From Flavobacterium cupreum (GTDB lineage Bacteria; Bacteroidota; Bacteroidia; Flavobacteriales; Flavobacteriaceae), in assembly GCF_003996965.1 (NCBI RefSeq), contig NZ_QWDM01000021.1:1-64000 (forward strand): 64,000 nt of DNA, written 5' to 3'. The notes beneath the pieces were generated by a model. That model searched no databases. It worked only from the letters and a program-made list of their open reading frames with translations, and had not been told where the DNA came from. The stretch's first letter is position 1, and each line of letters starts with the position of its first letter. Position numbers and translations under genes: made by a program. Shown here in pieces: positions 32,693 to 42,670 of the stretch.

Positions 32693-34080
32693 AATTCTCT
32701 AGGGTCAGTTAGTTTTCCGGTAACAGCAGCAGCGGCAGCCATAATCGGACTTGCCAGTAATGTTCTTGAACCGGGACCCTGACGGCCTTCAAAGTTTCGG
32801 TTTGAAGTACTCACCGCATATTTTCCGGCTGGAACTTTATCATCGTTCATCGCCAGACATGCGGAACATCCAGGCTGACGTAATACAAAACCGGCTTCGG
32901 TAAGAATATCCAATAAACCTTCTTCTTTAATCTGGGCTTCCACAACGTGGGAACCCGGAACTAACCAGGCGGTAACATTATCTGCTTTTTTTCTTCCTTT
33001 CACAATTTCTGTAAAGGCTCTGAAATCTTCAATACGCCCGTTTGTACAACTTCCAAGGAAAACAAAGTCAATTGGTTTTCCAATCATCACGTCATCTTCT
33101 TCAAAGCCCATATAGGCTAAGGATTTTTTATACGTTTCCTCTCCGCCTTCCACCTGATTGGCGTTCGGAATATGTTTGGTGATACCAATTCCCATTCCAG
33201 GGTTCGTACCATAAGTAATCATTGGTTCGATGTCAGCAGCGTTGATGTTTAATTCCGCATCAAAAACAGCGTCAGCATCGGTTTTTAAAGTTTTCCAATA
33301 AGCAACTGCTTTGTCCCAGGCTTCACCTTTTGGGGCATAAAGTCTTCCTTCAAGGAAATCGAAAGTTTTTTGGTCCGGAGCGATCATTCCGCCACGGGCA
33401 CCCATTTCGATACTTAGGTTACAAACCGTCATACGGCCTTCCATAGTCATATTTTCAAAAACATCACCGGCATATTCAACAAAATATCCGGTACCTCCGG
33501 AAGTCGTCAATTGTGCAATAATATAAAGTGCTACGTCTTTTGGACCAACACCTTTGCTCAATTCACCGTTTACGTTGATACGCATTTTCTTTGGTTTTGG
33601 CTGCATGATACACTGCGTAGAAAGTACCATTTCAACCTCAGAAGTTCCGATACCAAAAGCAATCGCTCCGAAGGCACCGTGAGTAGACGTGTGGGAATCC
33701 CCACAAACAATAGTAGCACCCGGCAAAGTAATTCCGTTTTCAGGACCCACTACGTGCACAATTCCATTTTTAATGTGACCTAATCCCCAGTGCGAAATTC
33801 CGTATTCGGCAGCATTATCTTCAAGAGCTTTAAGCTGATTGGCAGACAAGGCATCCTCCACTGGTAAATGTTGGTTTATGGTTGGTGTATTGTGATCGGC
33901 AGTTGCAAAAGTACGTTCCGGGTATAAAACCTTTACGCCTCTGGCTTTTAATCCTAAAAAAGCAACGGGACTTGTAACCTCATGAATGAAATGACGGTCA
34001 ATAAAAAACACATCCGGTCCATCTTCAATTTTACGCACTACATGTGAATCCCATACTTTGTCAAATAATGTCTTACTCAT
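32686..34080 (-). CDS. leuC: 3-isopropylmalate dehydratase large subunit
   Basis: 464 residues of the aconitase superfamily. The 4Fe-4S ligands are Cys of LGSCTNGRIEDF and the CSAC pair of RQPGCSACLAMNDD. Substrate-binding stretches CGDSHTSTHGAFGA and PGSRTLLASP are intact. First gene of the leucine operon, with a canonical promoter at 34144-34173. Cytoplasmic. Length is normal. Confidence 0.97.
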   Translation of the reverse strand: MSKTLFDKVWDSHVVRKIEDGPDVFFIDRHFIHEVTSPVAFLGLKARGVKVLYPERTFATADHNTPTINQHLPVEDALSANQLKALEDNAAEYGISHWGLGHIKNGIVHVVGPENGITLPGATIVCGDSHTSTHGAFGAIAFGIGTSEVEMVLSTQCIMQPKPKKMRINVNGELSKGVGPKDVALYIIAQLTTSGGTGYFVEYAGDVFENMTMEGRMTVCNLSIEMGARGGMIAPDQKTFDFLEGRLYAPKGEAWDKAVAYWKTLKTDADAVFDAELNINAADIEPMITYGTNPGMGIGITKHIPNANQVEGGEETYKKSLAYMGFEEDDVMIGKPIDFVFLGSCTNGRIEDFRAFTEIVKGRKKADNVTAWLVPGSHVVEAQIKEEGLLDILTEAGFVLRQPGCSACLAMNDDKVPAGKYAVSTSNRNFEGRQGPGSRTLLASPIMAAAAAVTGKLTDPRELF

Positions 34081-34143
34081 TTTTTATTTTTTTTAATTGT
34101 AATTTCTAACCACAGCAATTTCCTGCTCATTATAATAGGAAAA

Positions 34144-34173
34144 CAAAAGTAAAAAAAGATACAAGGGCGTCAA
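34144..34173 (-). promoter_or_regulatory. Promoter of the leucine operon
   Basis: On the minus strand, TTG (34171-34173), 19 bp, TACTTTTG (34144-34151): an exact fit to the flavobacterial consensus. The leader is about 57 nt, too short for a classical leucine attenuator; I see no Leu-codon run. The rest of 34174-34596 is AT-rich and shows no convincing gene. Confidence 0.6.
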
Positions 34174-34596
34174 TTTCAATATTTCATTATATACGATACC
34201 CAAACCGGAATACAAATTGCAATTGGCATTTATGCGCTTGGATTTTTATCGAAAAAGGAATAGAAAATTGAATTTATTTTTCTTTTTCTGCTTAAATTAT
34301 TTCTTGTTGGTTTTTGTTTTGATATTTTGCAAAATTATCTTAAAATCGCTACTAAACAGGGTGTTTTGGCTAAAAAAATGTAACAAATTGAATAAAAGTA
34401 GTAATAATTATCAGTTTTGATTTGTTTTAGGAATCTGCTGCCTCCAGGGTTTTGAGGGCTTAAAACAGCAATTTTTAAAGATTTTTATTATTCTGAAATT
34501 TACCAAAATACTACGACATCCAAGAAGTGTATTTTTATGAAAATTTATGATTTTTGAGGTAAAAAAATGATTTGAGAATGCAGATAATTCCGAAGG

Positions 34597-35517
34597 CTAA
34601 TTGAGTGAATTTTTAAACTCTAATGGGGTGAGGCTGGTTTTCTTTTTGAAAAGTTTACTGAAGGACTGAGGGTATTCAAAACCCAGTTGATAAGCTATTT
34701 CCGCTACCGAAAGATTGGAGCTAATAAGGAAATCCTTTGATTTTTCTATTAGTTTGGAATGGATATGCTGTTGCGCATTTTGCCCGGTTAGGTTCCGAAG
34801 CATGTCACTCAGGTAATGACTCGAAACGTTAATTTGTGAAGCGAGGAAATCTACTGTAGGCAGCCCTCTTTTTAGTGTTTCAGCATTATTAAGATAATTA
34901 TCCAGCGTTTCTTCGACTTTGAGTAATAAGTCGTGGCTGATTGTTTTTCGCGTAATGAACTGGCGTTTGTAAAAACGATTGCTGTAATTAAGTAAAACAT
35001 CAAGATACGATACAATCACATCCTGGCTCATTTCGTCGATAGTAGTATGAAGTTCCTTGTCAATGCTTGTTAATAATCCGATAATAGTCGTTTTTTCGCT
35101 GTCGGAAAGATGCAGTGCTTCATTGGTGTCGTAGGAGAAGAAGCCGTATTTTTTAATCGTTTTTCCTAAAGGATAATTCCTGATAAAGTCCGGGTGAAAA
35201 AAAAGCGTATAGCCAAAATATTCAGCCCCTTCTTCATTATCGGTAAAAATCAATTGGTTGGGGGAGGTAAACATTAGGCCTCCTTCATTAAAATCATAAT
35301 ATCCCTGGCCGTAACCCATTTTTCCATTAGTAGAATATTTATATGATATTTTATAGAAATCGAGCAGGAAATGGTTATTGGTCAGATCAGCATTTATAAC
35401 AAGTTTGGTATTATCCACCAAGGTAATCAGAGGATGAACCGGTTTAGGTAACCGGAACAAACTATGAAATTGTGATATTGAGGAAATTCTGGTCGGATTG
35501 TTGTTTTTCTTTTCCAT
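34597..35517 (-). CDS. AraC family transcriptional regulator
   Basis: 306 residues from ATG at 35517 (MEKKNNNPTRISSISQFHSL). A longer frame to 35691 overlaps the SDR gene and its terminator and is rejected. The N-terminal two-thirds is a cupin-like sensor (FTDNEEGAEYFGYTLFFHPD). The C-terminal AraC HTH pair is VDFLASQINVSSHYLSDMLR and SVAEIAYQLGFEYPQSFSKL. It lies downstream of an SDR gene on the same strand. AraC regulators beside an SDR are common, and the direct repeats at 36484-36519 may be its operator. Confidence 0.92.
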   Translation of the reverse strand: MEKKNNNPTRISSISQFHSLFRLPKPVHPLITLVDNTKLVINADLTNNHFLLDFYKISYKYSTNGKMGYGQGYYDFNEGGLMFTSPNQLIFTDNEEGAEYFGYTLFFHPDFIRNYPLGKTIKKYGFFSYDTNEALHLSDSEKTTIIGLLTSIDKELHTTIDEMSQDVIVSYLDVLLNYSNRFYKRQFITRKTISHDLLLKVEETLDNYLNNAETLKRGLPTVDFLASQINVSSHYLSDMLRNLTGQNAQQHIHSKLIEKSKDFLISSNLSVAEIAYQLGFEYPQSFSKLFKKKTSLTPLEFKNSLN

Positions 35518-35547
35518 GATATAAATGTATAAAAAATCAAGAATAAT

Positions 35548-35582
35548 AATACCGCACAGGGTATCAAAAGCTGTGCGGTATT
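35548..35582 (-). terminator. Hairpin after the SDR gene
   Basis: AATACCGCACAG (35548-35559) and CTGTGCGGTATT (35571-35582) form a perfect 12-bp stem. Only a weak T run follows on the minus strand, so it could also protect an mRNA end. Confidence 0.7.
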
Positions 35583-35590
35583 GTACTGAA

Positions 35591-36394
35591 TTAGGCGCCC
35601 AGAAATTGTTTGCCGAAGGCAGCACGAAAAACCTCGTCTCCTTGTTCCTGTCTTTGTTTGTAGAGTGCTTTAGCATCTTCTCCGGCAACATATCTCAGTT
35701 GGATTTTTCCGTCTGTGGCAGCTTCGTAAACTACGTCCGCAATTTGTTCTGCAGTAGATGCCATTTCAAACATCGTATCAACACTTGCAAACAAGCTTTT
35801 TGTCATTGCTTCGTATTCAGGTTTAGTAGCTGAATCAAGTGAGCCGTGCAGGAATTCGGTTTTGATCCCGCCCGGGGAAACCGTTTTAATGTGTACGCCA
35901 AACGGATTCAGTTCATACGCCATGCTTTCGCTCCAGCCTTCCAGTCCCCATTTGGTGGCGTGGTATACGGAGCCCAGAGGAAAAGAAATCAATCCGCCGA
36001 TAGAAGTAGTTGAGATGAACAATCCGCTTTTTCTTTCTCTGAAATACGGAATAAAAGCATTGGTCACGCGAATTACTCCAAGCAGATTGGTGTTGAGCTG
36101 TTTGGTAATCTGGTCGTCATTAAAGCTCTCCAATGGACCTATCAAACCATAACCTGCATTGTTGAAAACGACATCAATATCGCTTAATACCAGTGCTTTT
36201 TGAACCGTGCTTTGTATCTGGTCATAATTCGTAACATCCAATGGCAGCAGGGTTATATTGTTTAAATTAGAAAGTTCTGTTTCCTTTTCAGGATTTCTCA
36301 TTGTTGCGATTACATTCCATCCTTTTGCTTGGAATAATTTTGCTGCAGCTTTTCCTAATCCGGAAGAAGCGCCTGTGATAAAAATTGTTTTCAT
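35591..36394 (-). CDS. Short-chain dehydrogenase/reductase
   Basis: 267 residues of the classical SDR fold. The cofactor motif is TGASSGLGKAAAKLF (TGxxxGxG), followed by NNAGYG, the catalytic Tyr/Lys in YHATKWGLEGW with Ser upstream (STTSIGG), and SPGGIKTEF. An Arg in the first beta-alpha unit (ATMRNP) suggests NADP. Substrate unknown. It is followed by an AraC gene on the same strand, which probably regulates it. Confidence 0.92.
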   Translation of the reverse strand: MKTIFITGASSGLGKAAAKLFQAKGWNVIATMRNPEKETELSNLNNITLLPLDVTNYDQIQSTVQKALVLSDIDVVFNNAGYGLIGPLESFNDDQITKQLNTNLLGVIRVTNAFIPYFRERKSGLFISTTSIGGLISFPLGSVYHATKWGLEGWSESMAYELNPFGVHIKTVSPGGIKTEFLHGSLDSATKPEYEAMTKSLFASVDTMFEMASTAEQIADVVYEAATDGKIQLRYVAGEDAKALYKQRQEQGDEVFRAAFGKQFLGA

Positions 36395-36483
36395 AACTAA
36401 TTGTTTTAATTTGATAAGGCAAAGTTCAGGATAGGCTGCAGTTTAAAAGTGTTCATTTTGGTGCAATGAGTATCCAAAATGGA

Positions 36484-36519
36484 TAATCGAATTTTTCAGG
36501 ATCAAATAATCGAATTTTT
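36484..36519. promoter_or_regulatory. Direct repeats TAATCGAATTTTT, candidate AraC operator
   Basis: The 13-bp word TAATCGAATTTTT occurs at 36484-36496 and 36507-36519, a 23-bp step (about two helical turns), 90-125 bp upstream of the SDR start. A small palindrome ATCC-AAAAT-GGAT overlaps the left end. AraC proteins typically bind such half-site pairs. Confidence 0.4.
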
Positions 36520-36610
36520 ATCATTTTTATTGGTTTTTAACAGTTTCTAATCATGATCCTGATTAATGCTTTTTGTTGATAATTCATTTTTCATTCGCTT
36601 AAAAAAAGTG

Positions 36611-36618
36611 TAAATTTG
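36611..36618 (+). promoter_or_regulatory. -7 element upstream of dnaE
   Basis: TAAATTTG matches TAnnTTTG, 104 bp before the dnaE ATG. No -33 element is clear. Confidence 0.35.
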
Positions 36619-36721
36619 AACTCCCTCCATTTTCTATAAGGCAATTTTTTATAATCCATATAATCAGATATTTATATGGGGAAGATTGGAATTTGGAATT
36701 TAATTTTTGCTATTTAAACTT

Positions 36722-39700
36722 ATGTATTTAATATTCGATACCGAAACCACCGGATTACCCAAACGCTGGGATGCCCCGATAACCGATTCTGACAACTGGC
36801 CGCGCTGTATACAGATCGCATGGCAGCTGCATGACGAAATGGGACAATTAATCGAACATCAGGATTATTTGGTTAAACCCTACGGATTTAATATTCCGTA
36901 TGATGCAGAACGTATTCACGGAATCTCAACAGAGTTGGCTGAAGCCGATGGAATCACCCTGGCCGAAGTTCTAGAGAAATTCAATATCGCTTTAAGCAAA
37001 ACCAAATTTATCGTCGGTCAGAATTTAGGTTTTGACGTTAACATCATGGGAGCAGAATTCCATAGAATGGGAGTGGATTCTCCAATGAGTGCTATGCCGG
37101 TTTTAGATACCTGTACCGAAGTAACCGCTTCCTTATTGCAGCTTCCCGGAGGTCGTGGCGGTAAATTTAAATTGCCAACCTTAACAGAATTACACAGCTA
37201 TCTTTTTAATAAACCGTTTGCAGAAGCCCACAACGCAACTGCCGACGTTGAGGCAACAACGCGTTGCTTTCTGGAACTAATCAGAAGAGAGGTTTTTACC
37301 AAAGAAGAATTAGATGTCCCGCAGGATTATTTCAGGGAATTTCAAAATAGAAACCCGCAGGAGTTTCCGCTCATTGGTCTGAAACACATCAACTTAAAAG
37401 CAGCCTCTGATAAAATCAGGGAGCAGTTAAGAGCTTTAGAAGGAAATGCAAGGCAGACAACGGTTTCAGATTCTGACAGAGAAGATTTTAAAGCGGCAAA
37501 ATACGCGCATTTACACAATCATACCCAGTTTTCGGTTTTACAATCCACCATAGGAATTGGCAATATCGTTGCGGCTACAGCCAAAAACGGAATGCCGGCC
37601 GTTGCCATGACCGATACCGGAAACATGATGGGGGCTTTCCATTTTGTGAGCGCCGTTATGAATCACAACAAGGCGGCATCAGCTAAAAACAAAGCTTTGG
37701 CTGAGGCTGGTGAAGAGCCAACGGAAACCGAAATCAAACCAATCGTGGGCTGTGAATTTAATGTTTGCGACAACCACTTGGATAAAAGCAAAAAAGACAA
37801 CGGTAATCAGGTTGTATTGCTGGCCAAAAATAAAAAAGGCTATCACAATCTGGCCAAAATGTCGTCGATTGCCTTTACCGACGGGTTTTATTATGTTCCA
37901 AGGGTCGATCGAAAAATTATCGAACAATACAAGGAAGATATCATGGTATTGTCCGGAAATTTATACGGAGAAATCCAGAGTAAAATTCTGAACATAGGTG
38001 AAAACCAGGCCGAAGAAGCCCTGATTTGGTGGAAAGAACAATTTGGGGATGACTTTTATCTGGAAGTCATGCGCCACAACCAGGAAGACGAGAATCGTGT
38101 CAACAAAACGCTGATTGAGTTTTCCCAAAAGCACAATGTCAAGTTAATTGCCACAAACAATACCTATTATTTAAATAAGGAAGATGCCAATGCGCACGAT
38201 ATTTTATTGTGTGTAAAAGACGGGGAAAAACAGGCAACACCAATCGGCCGTGGCCGTGGTTATCGCTACGGATTACCCAATCAGGAGTACTATTACAAGT
38301 CGCAGGAAGAGATGAAAAAACTTTTTGCCGATTTGCCGGATGCTATTATCAATATTCAGGAAATTGTCGACAAGGTTGAGATTTACTCGCTTTACAGAGA
38401 TGTATTGCTTCCGAAATTTGATATTCCCGAAGAATTTATAGTTCCGGAAGATGAAGCCGATGGCGGAGTAAGAGGAGAGAATAAATATTTGCGACACCTG
38501 ACGATGGTGGGTGCCAAAAAGAGATATGGAGAGATTACGGAATCAATTCAGGAACGTCTGGATTTCGAGTTATTAACGATTTCGAATTCCGGATACCCGG
38601 GCTACTTCCTGATCGTTCAGGATTTTATCGCCGAAGCCCGGAACATGGACGTTTCGGTAGGTCCGGGCCGTGGATCTGCAGCGGGTTCTGCCGTTGCTTA
38701 CTGTTTGGGAATTACGAATATTGACCCGATTAAGTACGACTTGCTTTTTGAGCGTTTCCTGAATCCGGATCGTGTATCCATGCCCGATATTGATATCGAT
38801 TTTGATGACGAGGGCCGTGGACGTGTTATGGATTATGTAATCAATAAGTACGGTAAAAATCAGGTAGCGCAAATTATTACCTATGGTAAAATGGCCACCA
38901 AGTCGGCGATTCGTGATACGGCGCGTGTGTTGGATTTGCCGTTGTTTGAAGCTGACAGGATTGCAAAACTGATTCCGGCCATGATGCCGTCGAAATGGAA
39001 TTTAGCGCGTTTTATTTCTGAAAACGAAGATGAGGTTAAAAAAGCACTTCGTTCGGATGAATTTGACAATGTAAAAGAACTGATCGCGATTGCCAACGAA
39101 GACGATTTGGCAGGAGAAACCATCCAGCAGGCCAAAATCCTGGAGGGATCGATGCGAAATACCGGTATTCACGCCTGTGGGGTAATCATTACGCCATCGG
39201 ATATTACGAATTTCGTTCCGGTTACCACCGCTAAAGATTCTGATTTATATGTAACCCAGTTTGATAACTCGGTGGCCGAAAGTGCAGGATTGCTAAAAAT
39301 GGACTTTCTGGGTCTGAAGACCCTTACCCTGATAAAAGATACCGTTAAGCTGGTAAAATACAGAACCGGAATTGATTTGGATCCGGATGTTTTCCCAATT
39401 GATGATCAGGAAACGTATGCACTCTTTCAAAGAGGAGAAACGGTTGGAATCTTCCAGTACGAGTCACCCGGAATGCAGAAATACATGAAGGACCTGAAAC
39501 CGACGGTTTTCGGTGATTTAATTGCCATGAACGCCTTGTATCGCCCGGGACCTTTGGAGTATATTCCTTCTTTTGTTCGAAGAAAAAATGGCGAAGAAGA
39601 AATCAAATACGATTTAGATGCCTGTGAGGAATATTTAGGAGAGACTTACGGAATTACGGTTTACCAGGAGCAGGTAATGCTTTTGTCGCAATCGCTGGCT

Positions 39701-41260
39701 GATTTTACCAAAGGTGAAGCCGACGTTTTGCGTAAAGCGATGGGTAAAAAACAAAAAGACGTTCTGGATAAAATGAAGCCTAAATTTGTGGAGCAGGCGG
39801 CAAAAAAAGGCCATGATGCAAAAATTCTGGAGAAAATCTGGAAAGACTGGGAAGCTTTTGCGAGTTATGCCTTCAACAAATCCCACTCCACTTGTTACGC
39901 CTGGATTGCCTATCAGACGGCGTATCTGAAAGCACATTACCCTGCAGAATATATGGCAGCGGTGCTTTCGAATAATATGAATGATATCAAGCAGGTATCC
40001 TTTTTTATGGAGGAGTGCAAACGTATGGGATTGGAAGTTTTAGGCCCTGATGTGAATGAGTCGTACTATAAATTTACGGTAAATGATAATTATGCTGTCC
40101 GTTTCGGGATGGGAGCCATCAAAGGAGTAGGTTCAGGAGCCGTTGCAACAATTGTCGAGAACAGAAAAGACGGAAGATATAAATCTATTTTTGATTTGGC
40201 AAAACGAATTGATTTGCGTGCGGCCAATAAAAAAGCAATCGAGAACCTGGCTTTGGCCGGAGGATTTGATTCGTTTGAAGGAACAACAAGAGCGCAGTAT
40301 TTTCATGACGATGGTGACGGAATTACATTCTATGAAAAAGCAATGCGTTATGGGGCGAAATTTCAGGAAAATGAAAACTCATCTCAGGTAAGTTTATTCG
40401 GAGAAGCAAGTGAAGTCCAGATTGCCGAACCTGTTGTGCCTCCGTGCGAAGACTGGAGTACCATGGAAAAACTGGCCAAAGAAAAAGAAGTGGTGGGGAT
40501 TTATATCTCCGGACATCCGCTGGATGATTTTAGGTTTGAAATGAAATACTTCTGCAATGCCCGACTCGAAGCCCTGAAAAGCATGGAATTATATGTCGGT
40601 AAAAACCTGAATTTTGCCGGAATCATAAATAATGTACAGCACCGTGTCGCTAAAAACGGAAAAGGCTGGGCGGTATTCAACTTAGAAGGCTATGATGAAA
40701 GTTATGAGTTTAAGATTTTTGGTGAAGAATATTTAAAGTTTCGCCATTTCCTGATTCAGAATAATTTTGCTTTCCTGAAAATCTTAATAAAAGACGGCTG
40801 GGTCAATCACGATACAGGTAAAAAATCAGAACCGAGAATGCAGTTTGTTGAGATCAGGCAATTGCAGGATATTCTGGAAGCCTTTGCCAAAAAATTGGTT
40901 TTGTTGCTGAATATTAAAGATCTGCAAACGGAATTTATTCACAGACTGAGTCATTTATTTAATGAAAATAAAGGCGATAATACCGTGACTTTTGAAATCA
41001 TGGAACTGGAGAAAATAAAACGACTCGTGGCAGTAGAAACACCAACCGATTTTGAAGAAACCGAGGATGCTGTTTTTGCAGAGGAGAATGAAAATGAAGA
41101 TGCACCACTCGAAGAAACTAAAATTCAGGAAGTAAATGAAGTTGAGGAAATTAAGGTAGTAACCAAATTAACGATGCCAAGCAGAAGATTAAAGATTAAA
41201 ATTTCGACCGAATTACTGCAGGAATTAGAAAAAATGCAGGTTAATTTTAAGCTGAACTAA
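36722..41260 (+). CDS. dnaE: DNA polymerase III alpha subunit with fused exonuclease
   Basis: 1512 residues from ATG at 36722; a TTG five codons earlier is less likely. Residues 1-185 are a DEDDh proofreading exonuclease (LIFDTETTGLPKRW, GFDVNIMG, HNATADVEATTRCF), a fusion characteristic of Bacteroidota DnaE. The PHP domain follows (AHLHNHTQFSVLQS, VAMTDTGNMMG), then the polymerase core with catalytic Asp residues (MPDIDIDFDDEGRG, VGPGRGSAAGS), a helix-hairpin-helix region and a C-terminal OB fold (NFAGIINNVQHRV). Main replicative polymerase. Monocistronic. Confidence 0.97.
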   Translation: MYLIFDTETTGLPKRWDAPITDSDNWPRCIQIAWQLHDEMGQLIEHQDYLVKPYGFNIPYDAERIHGISTELAEADGITLAEVLEKFNIALSKTKFIVGQNLGFDVNIMGAEFHRMGVDSPMSAMPVLDTCTEVTASLLQLPGGRGGKFKLPTLTELHSYLFNKPFAEAHNATADVEATTRCFLELIRREVFTKEELDVPQDYFREFQNRNPQEFPLIGLKHINLKAASDKIREQLRALEGNARQTTVSDSDREDFKAAKYAHLHNHTQFSVLQSTIGIGNIVAATAKNGMPAVAMTDTGNMMGAFHFVSAVMNHNKAASAKNKALAEAGEEPTETEIKPIVGCEFNVCDNHLDKSKKDNGNQVVLLAKNKKGYHNLAKMSSIAFTDGFYYVPRVDRKIIEQYKEDIMVLSGNLYGEIQSKILNIGENQAEEALIWWKEQFGDDFYLEVMRHNQEDENRVNKTLIEFSQKHNVKLIATNNTYYLNKEDANAHDILLCVKDGEKQATPIGRGRGYRYGLPNQEYYYKSQEEMKKLFADLPDAIINIQEIVDKVEIYSLYRDVLLPKFDIPEEFIVPEDEADGGVRGENKYLRHLTMVGAKKRYGEITESIQERLDFELLTISNSGYPGYFLIVQDFIAEARNMDVSVGPGRGSAAGSAVAYCLGITNIDPIKYDLLFERFLNPDRVSMPDIDIDFDDEGRGRVMDYVINKYGKNQVAQIITYGKMATKSAIRDTARVLDLPLFEADRIAKLIPAMMPSKWNLARFISENEDEVKKALRSDEFDNVKELIAIANEDDLAGETIQQAKILEGSMRNTGIHACGVIITPSDITNFVPVTTAKDSDLYVTQFDNSVAESAGLLKMDFLGLKTLTLIKDTVKLVKYRTGIDLDPDVFPIDDQETYALFQRGETVGIFQYESPGMQKYMKDLKPTVFGDLIAMNALYRPGPLEYIPSFVRRKNGEEEIKYDLDACEEYLGETYGITVYQEQVMLLSQSLADFTKGEADVLRKAMGKKQKDVLDKMKPKFVEQAAKKGHDAKILEKIWKDWEAFASYAFNKSHSTCYAWIAYQTAYLKAHYPAEYMAAVLSNNMNDIKQVSFFMEECKRMGLEVLGPDVNESYYKFTVNDNYAVRFGMGAIKGVGSGAVATIVENRKDGRYKSIFDLAKRIDLRAANKKAIENLALAGGFDSFEGTTRAQYFHDDGDGITFYEKAMRYGAKFQENENSSQVSLFGEASEVQIAEPVVPPCEDWSTMEKLAKEKEVVGIYISGHPLDDFRFEMKYFCNARLEALKSMELYVGKNLNFAGIINNVQHRVAKNGKGWAVFNLEGYDESYEFKIFGEEYLKFRHFLIQNNFAFLKILIKDGWVNHDTGKKSEPRMQFVEIRQLQDILEAFAKKLVLLLNIKDLQTEFIHRLSHLFNENKGDNTVTFEIMELEKIKRLVAVETPTDFEETEDAVFAEENENEDAPLEETKIQEVNEVEEIKVVTKLTMPSRRLKIKISTELLQELEKMQVNFKLN

Positions 41261-41406
41261 ATTTTAACAGTTAAAATTTAAGAGTATGCATTTTTTTTTA
41301 GTTAAAAATATGCATGCATAATACTTTTTTAGTAATATTGCTCAAAATTACAACGATTTCGCTACAAGTCTAACGAAGCAAACTGTAAGATTGTGTTAAA
41401 ATAATC

Positions 41407-41414
41407 TAAGTTTG
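41407..41414 (+). promoter_or_regulatory. -7 element of the outer-membrane barrel gene
   Basis: TAAGTTTG, 24 bp before the ATG at 41438, matches TAnnTTTG. The nearest TTG is too close to be a standard -33 element. Confidence 0.45.
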
Positions 41415-41437
41415 TATAAATTAATTAAATCAGAATT

Positions 41438-42388
41438 ATGAAAAAGAACCTATTTTTATTAGGATTATTAGTTTGCTCTATGGCCACAATGGCGCAGACA
41501 GAAAAAGCAGACAAACCAGAAAGCTGGTATTTTAAATTGGGAGGGTCATACTTTAACCAAACAGCTTCAACTGAATTTCCAACAGTTGGAGGAAATGCAG
41601 CTTTAGATAGAACATATGTAGGAGGAAAATTAGTTTCTGAAAAAAGTGTAACAGGTTCTTTCGGACAAGGTTTTAGAACAGGTATAACTGCAGGATATCG
41701 CTTTTCAACACGTATAGGAGTTGAGTTAGGAGTTAATTATTACACTAGTAATGATAAGAAAATGGCTCAAACAACATCTGATTTACCTATTACTCCAACT
41801 GGTGTATATAGTTTTAAATCGGTAGGTCAAATCACTGCGTTTGATGTAGCACCTGCAATTGTAATGTTTTTAGGTGAATCTAAAGGTTTTGAACCTTATA
41901 CTAAAGTTGGGATTTTAGTTCCTATCCATGGAGATTTAGAAATTACTTCTGATGCATATGCTCCAATTGCTTTTACACCTCAAGGAGCTCCAGCTGCTTT
42001 TGGAAATGTTCACAGTGTTGATAAAGTAAAACCAAATCCGACATTAGGATTTACTGCAGCTCTAGGTACAACTTACAAGCTTACTACACATCTTTCAGCT
42101 TTTGCGGAATTAGAGTACCGTAACTTTACAGTGCATGGTAAAACAAAAGAAACAACTGAATTTACAGTGAATGGACAAGATGCGTTAGCAACTAGAACTA
42201 CAGCGCAAATTCATACAAACTATCAAGATCATTTAGATGTTAATTCTAATAATGCTTTATTTAACCCAAATACAGCTACTCCTGATCAAAGAGATACTAC
42301 AAGACCTAATGATGCAATGGATGAATTAAGTTCATATGTTGGAATTTCAGGTTTAGGTTTAACTTTAGGAATTAAATACAGCCTATAA
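41438..42388 (+). CDS. Outer-membrane beta-barrel protein
   Basis: 316 residues. The signal peptide (LLGLLVCSMATMAQT) is cleaved near residue 20. Alternating beta strands follow (WYFKLGGSYFNQ, FRTGITAGYRFSTRIGVELG, FAELEYRNFTV) and the chain ends with LGLTLGIKYSL, a typical barrel C-terminus. It resembles OmpA-type or OmpW-like 8-strand barrels without a peptidoglycan-binding domain. Codon use looks AT-biased and regular, as in a highly expressed gene. A strong terminator follows. Confidence 0.88.
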   Translation: MKKNLFLLGLLVCSMATMAQTEKADKPESWYFKLGGSYFNQTASTEFPTVGGNAALDRTYVGGKLVSEKSVTGSFGQGFRTGITAGYRFSTRIGVELGVNYYTSNDKKMAQTTSDLPITPTGVYSFKSVGQITAFDVAPAIVMFLGESKGFEPYTKVGILVPIHGDLEITSDAYAPIAFTPQGAPAAFGNVHSVDKVKPNPTLGFTAALGTTYKLTTHLSAFAELEYRNFTVHGKTKETTEFTVNGQDALATRTTAQIHTNYQDHLDVNSNNALFNPNTATPDQRDTTRPNDAMDELSSYVGISGLGLTLGIKYSL

Positions 42389-42412
42389 TTTTTTACAGTT
42401 TATAGTTTTTAG

Positions 42413-42450
42413 AAAAAGAGGATATTCGAAATGAATATCCTCTTTTTTTT
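42413..42450 (+). terminator. Terminator of the outer-membrane barrel gene
   Basis: AAAAAGAGGATATTC and GAATATCCTCTTTTTTTT pair perfectly around a 4-5 nt loop with a long T run. Confidence 0.92.
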
Positions 42451-42497
42451 GGCCTTGTGTCATTTCATTTCTCTAATAAAACTAAATCTTTTTAGGA

Positions 42498-42574
42498 GCT
42501 AATCCCGCTATTCGTTTCAATCTTTTGCGGCGAACCCCGCCACAAAAGGATTTGCACTGCTATCGGGGCTATGG
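42498..42574. repeat. Dispersed flavobacterial cruciform repeat
   Basis: AGCTAATCCCGCTATTCG and TGCTATCGGGGCTATGG are the imperfect outer arms. CTTTTGCGGCG and CCGCCACAAAAG form an inner stem. I recognise this double-hairpin type as an intergenic repeat frequent in Flavobacterium genomes (from memory). It is non-coding. Confidence 0.6.
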
Positions 42575-42607
42575 CAATCATTTTCATAAAAGCTTTTAGT
42601 TTACGCC

Positions 42608-42637
42608 AACCCGACAGGTTTTAAAACCTGTCGGGTT
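42608..42637. repeat. Perfect 30-bp palindrome (CCCGACAGG family)
   Basis: AACCCGACAGGTTTT is followed directly by its exact reverse complement. There is no loop, so it would extrude as a cruciform or pair with another copy. Related copies lie at 31872-31904 and 56958-56973. Confidence 0.85.
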
Positions 42638-42670
42638 CCGAAATTGTGTGATATTAAATTTTGAAGGATA

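Noticed and set aside
34081..34143. Leucine attenuator leader peptide
   Set aside because: The predicted leader is about 57 nt with no Leu-codon run and no terminator/antiterminator pair.
34217..34420. 67-codon plus-strand ORF rich in Phe, Leu, Asn and Lys
   Set aside because: Its content follows from AT-rich sequence, it has no promoter or conserved-looking pattern, and it lies over the leucine operon upstream region.
35518..35691. 58-residue extension of the AraC regulator
   Set aside because: It overlaps the SDR gene and its terminator hairpin; the ATG at 35517 gives the normal family length.
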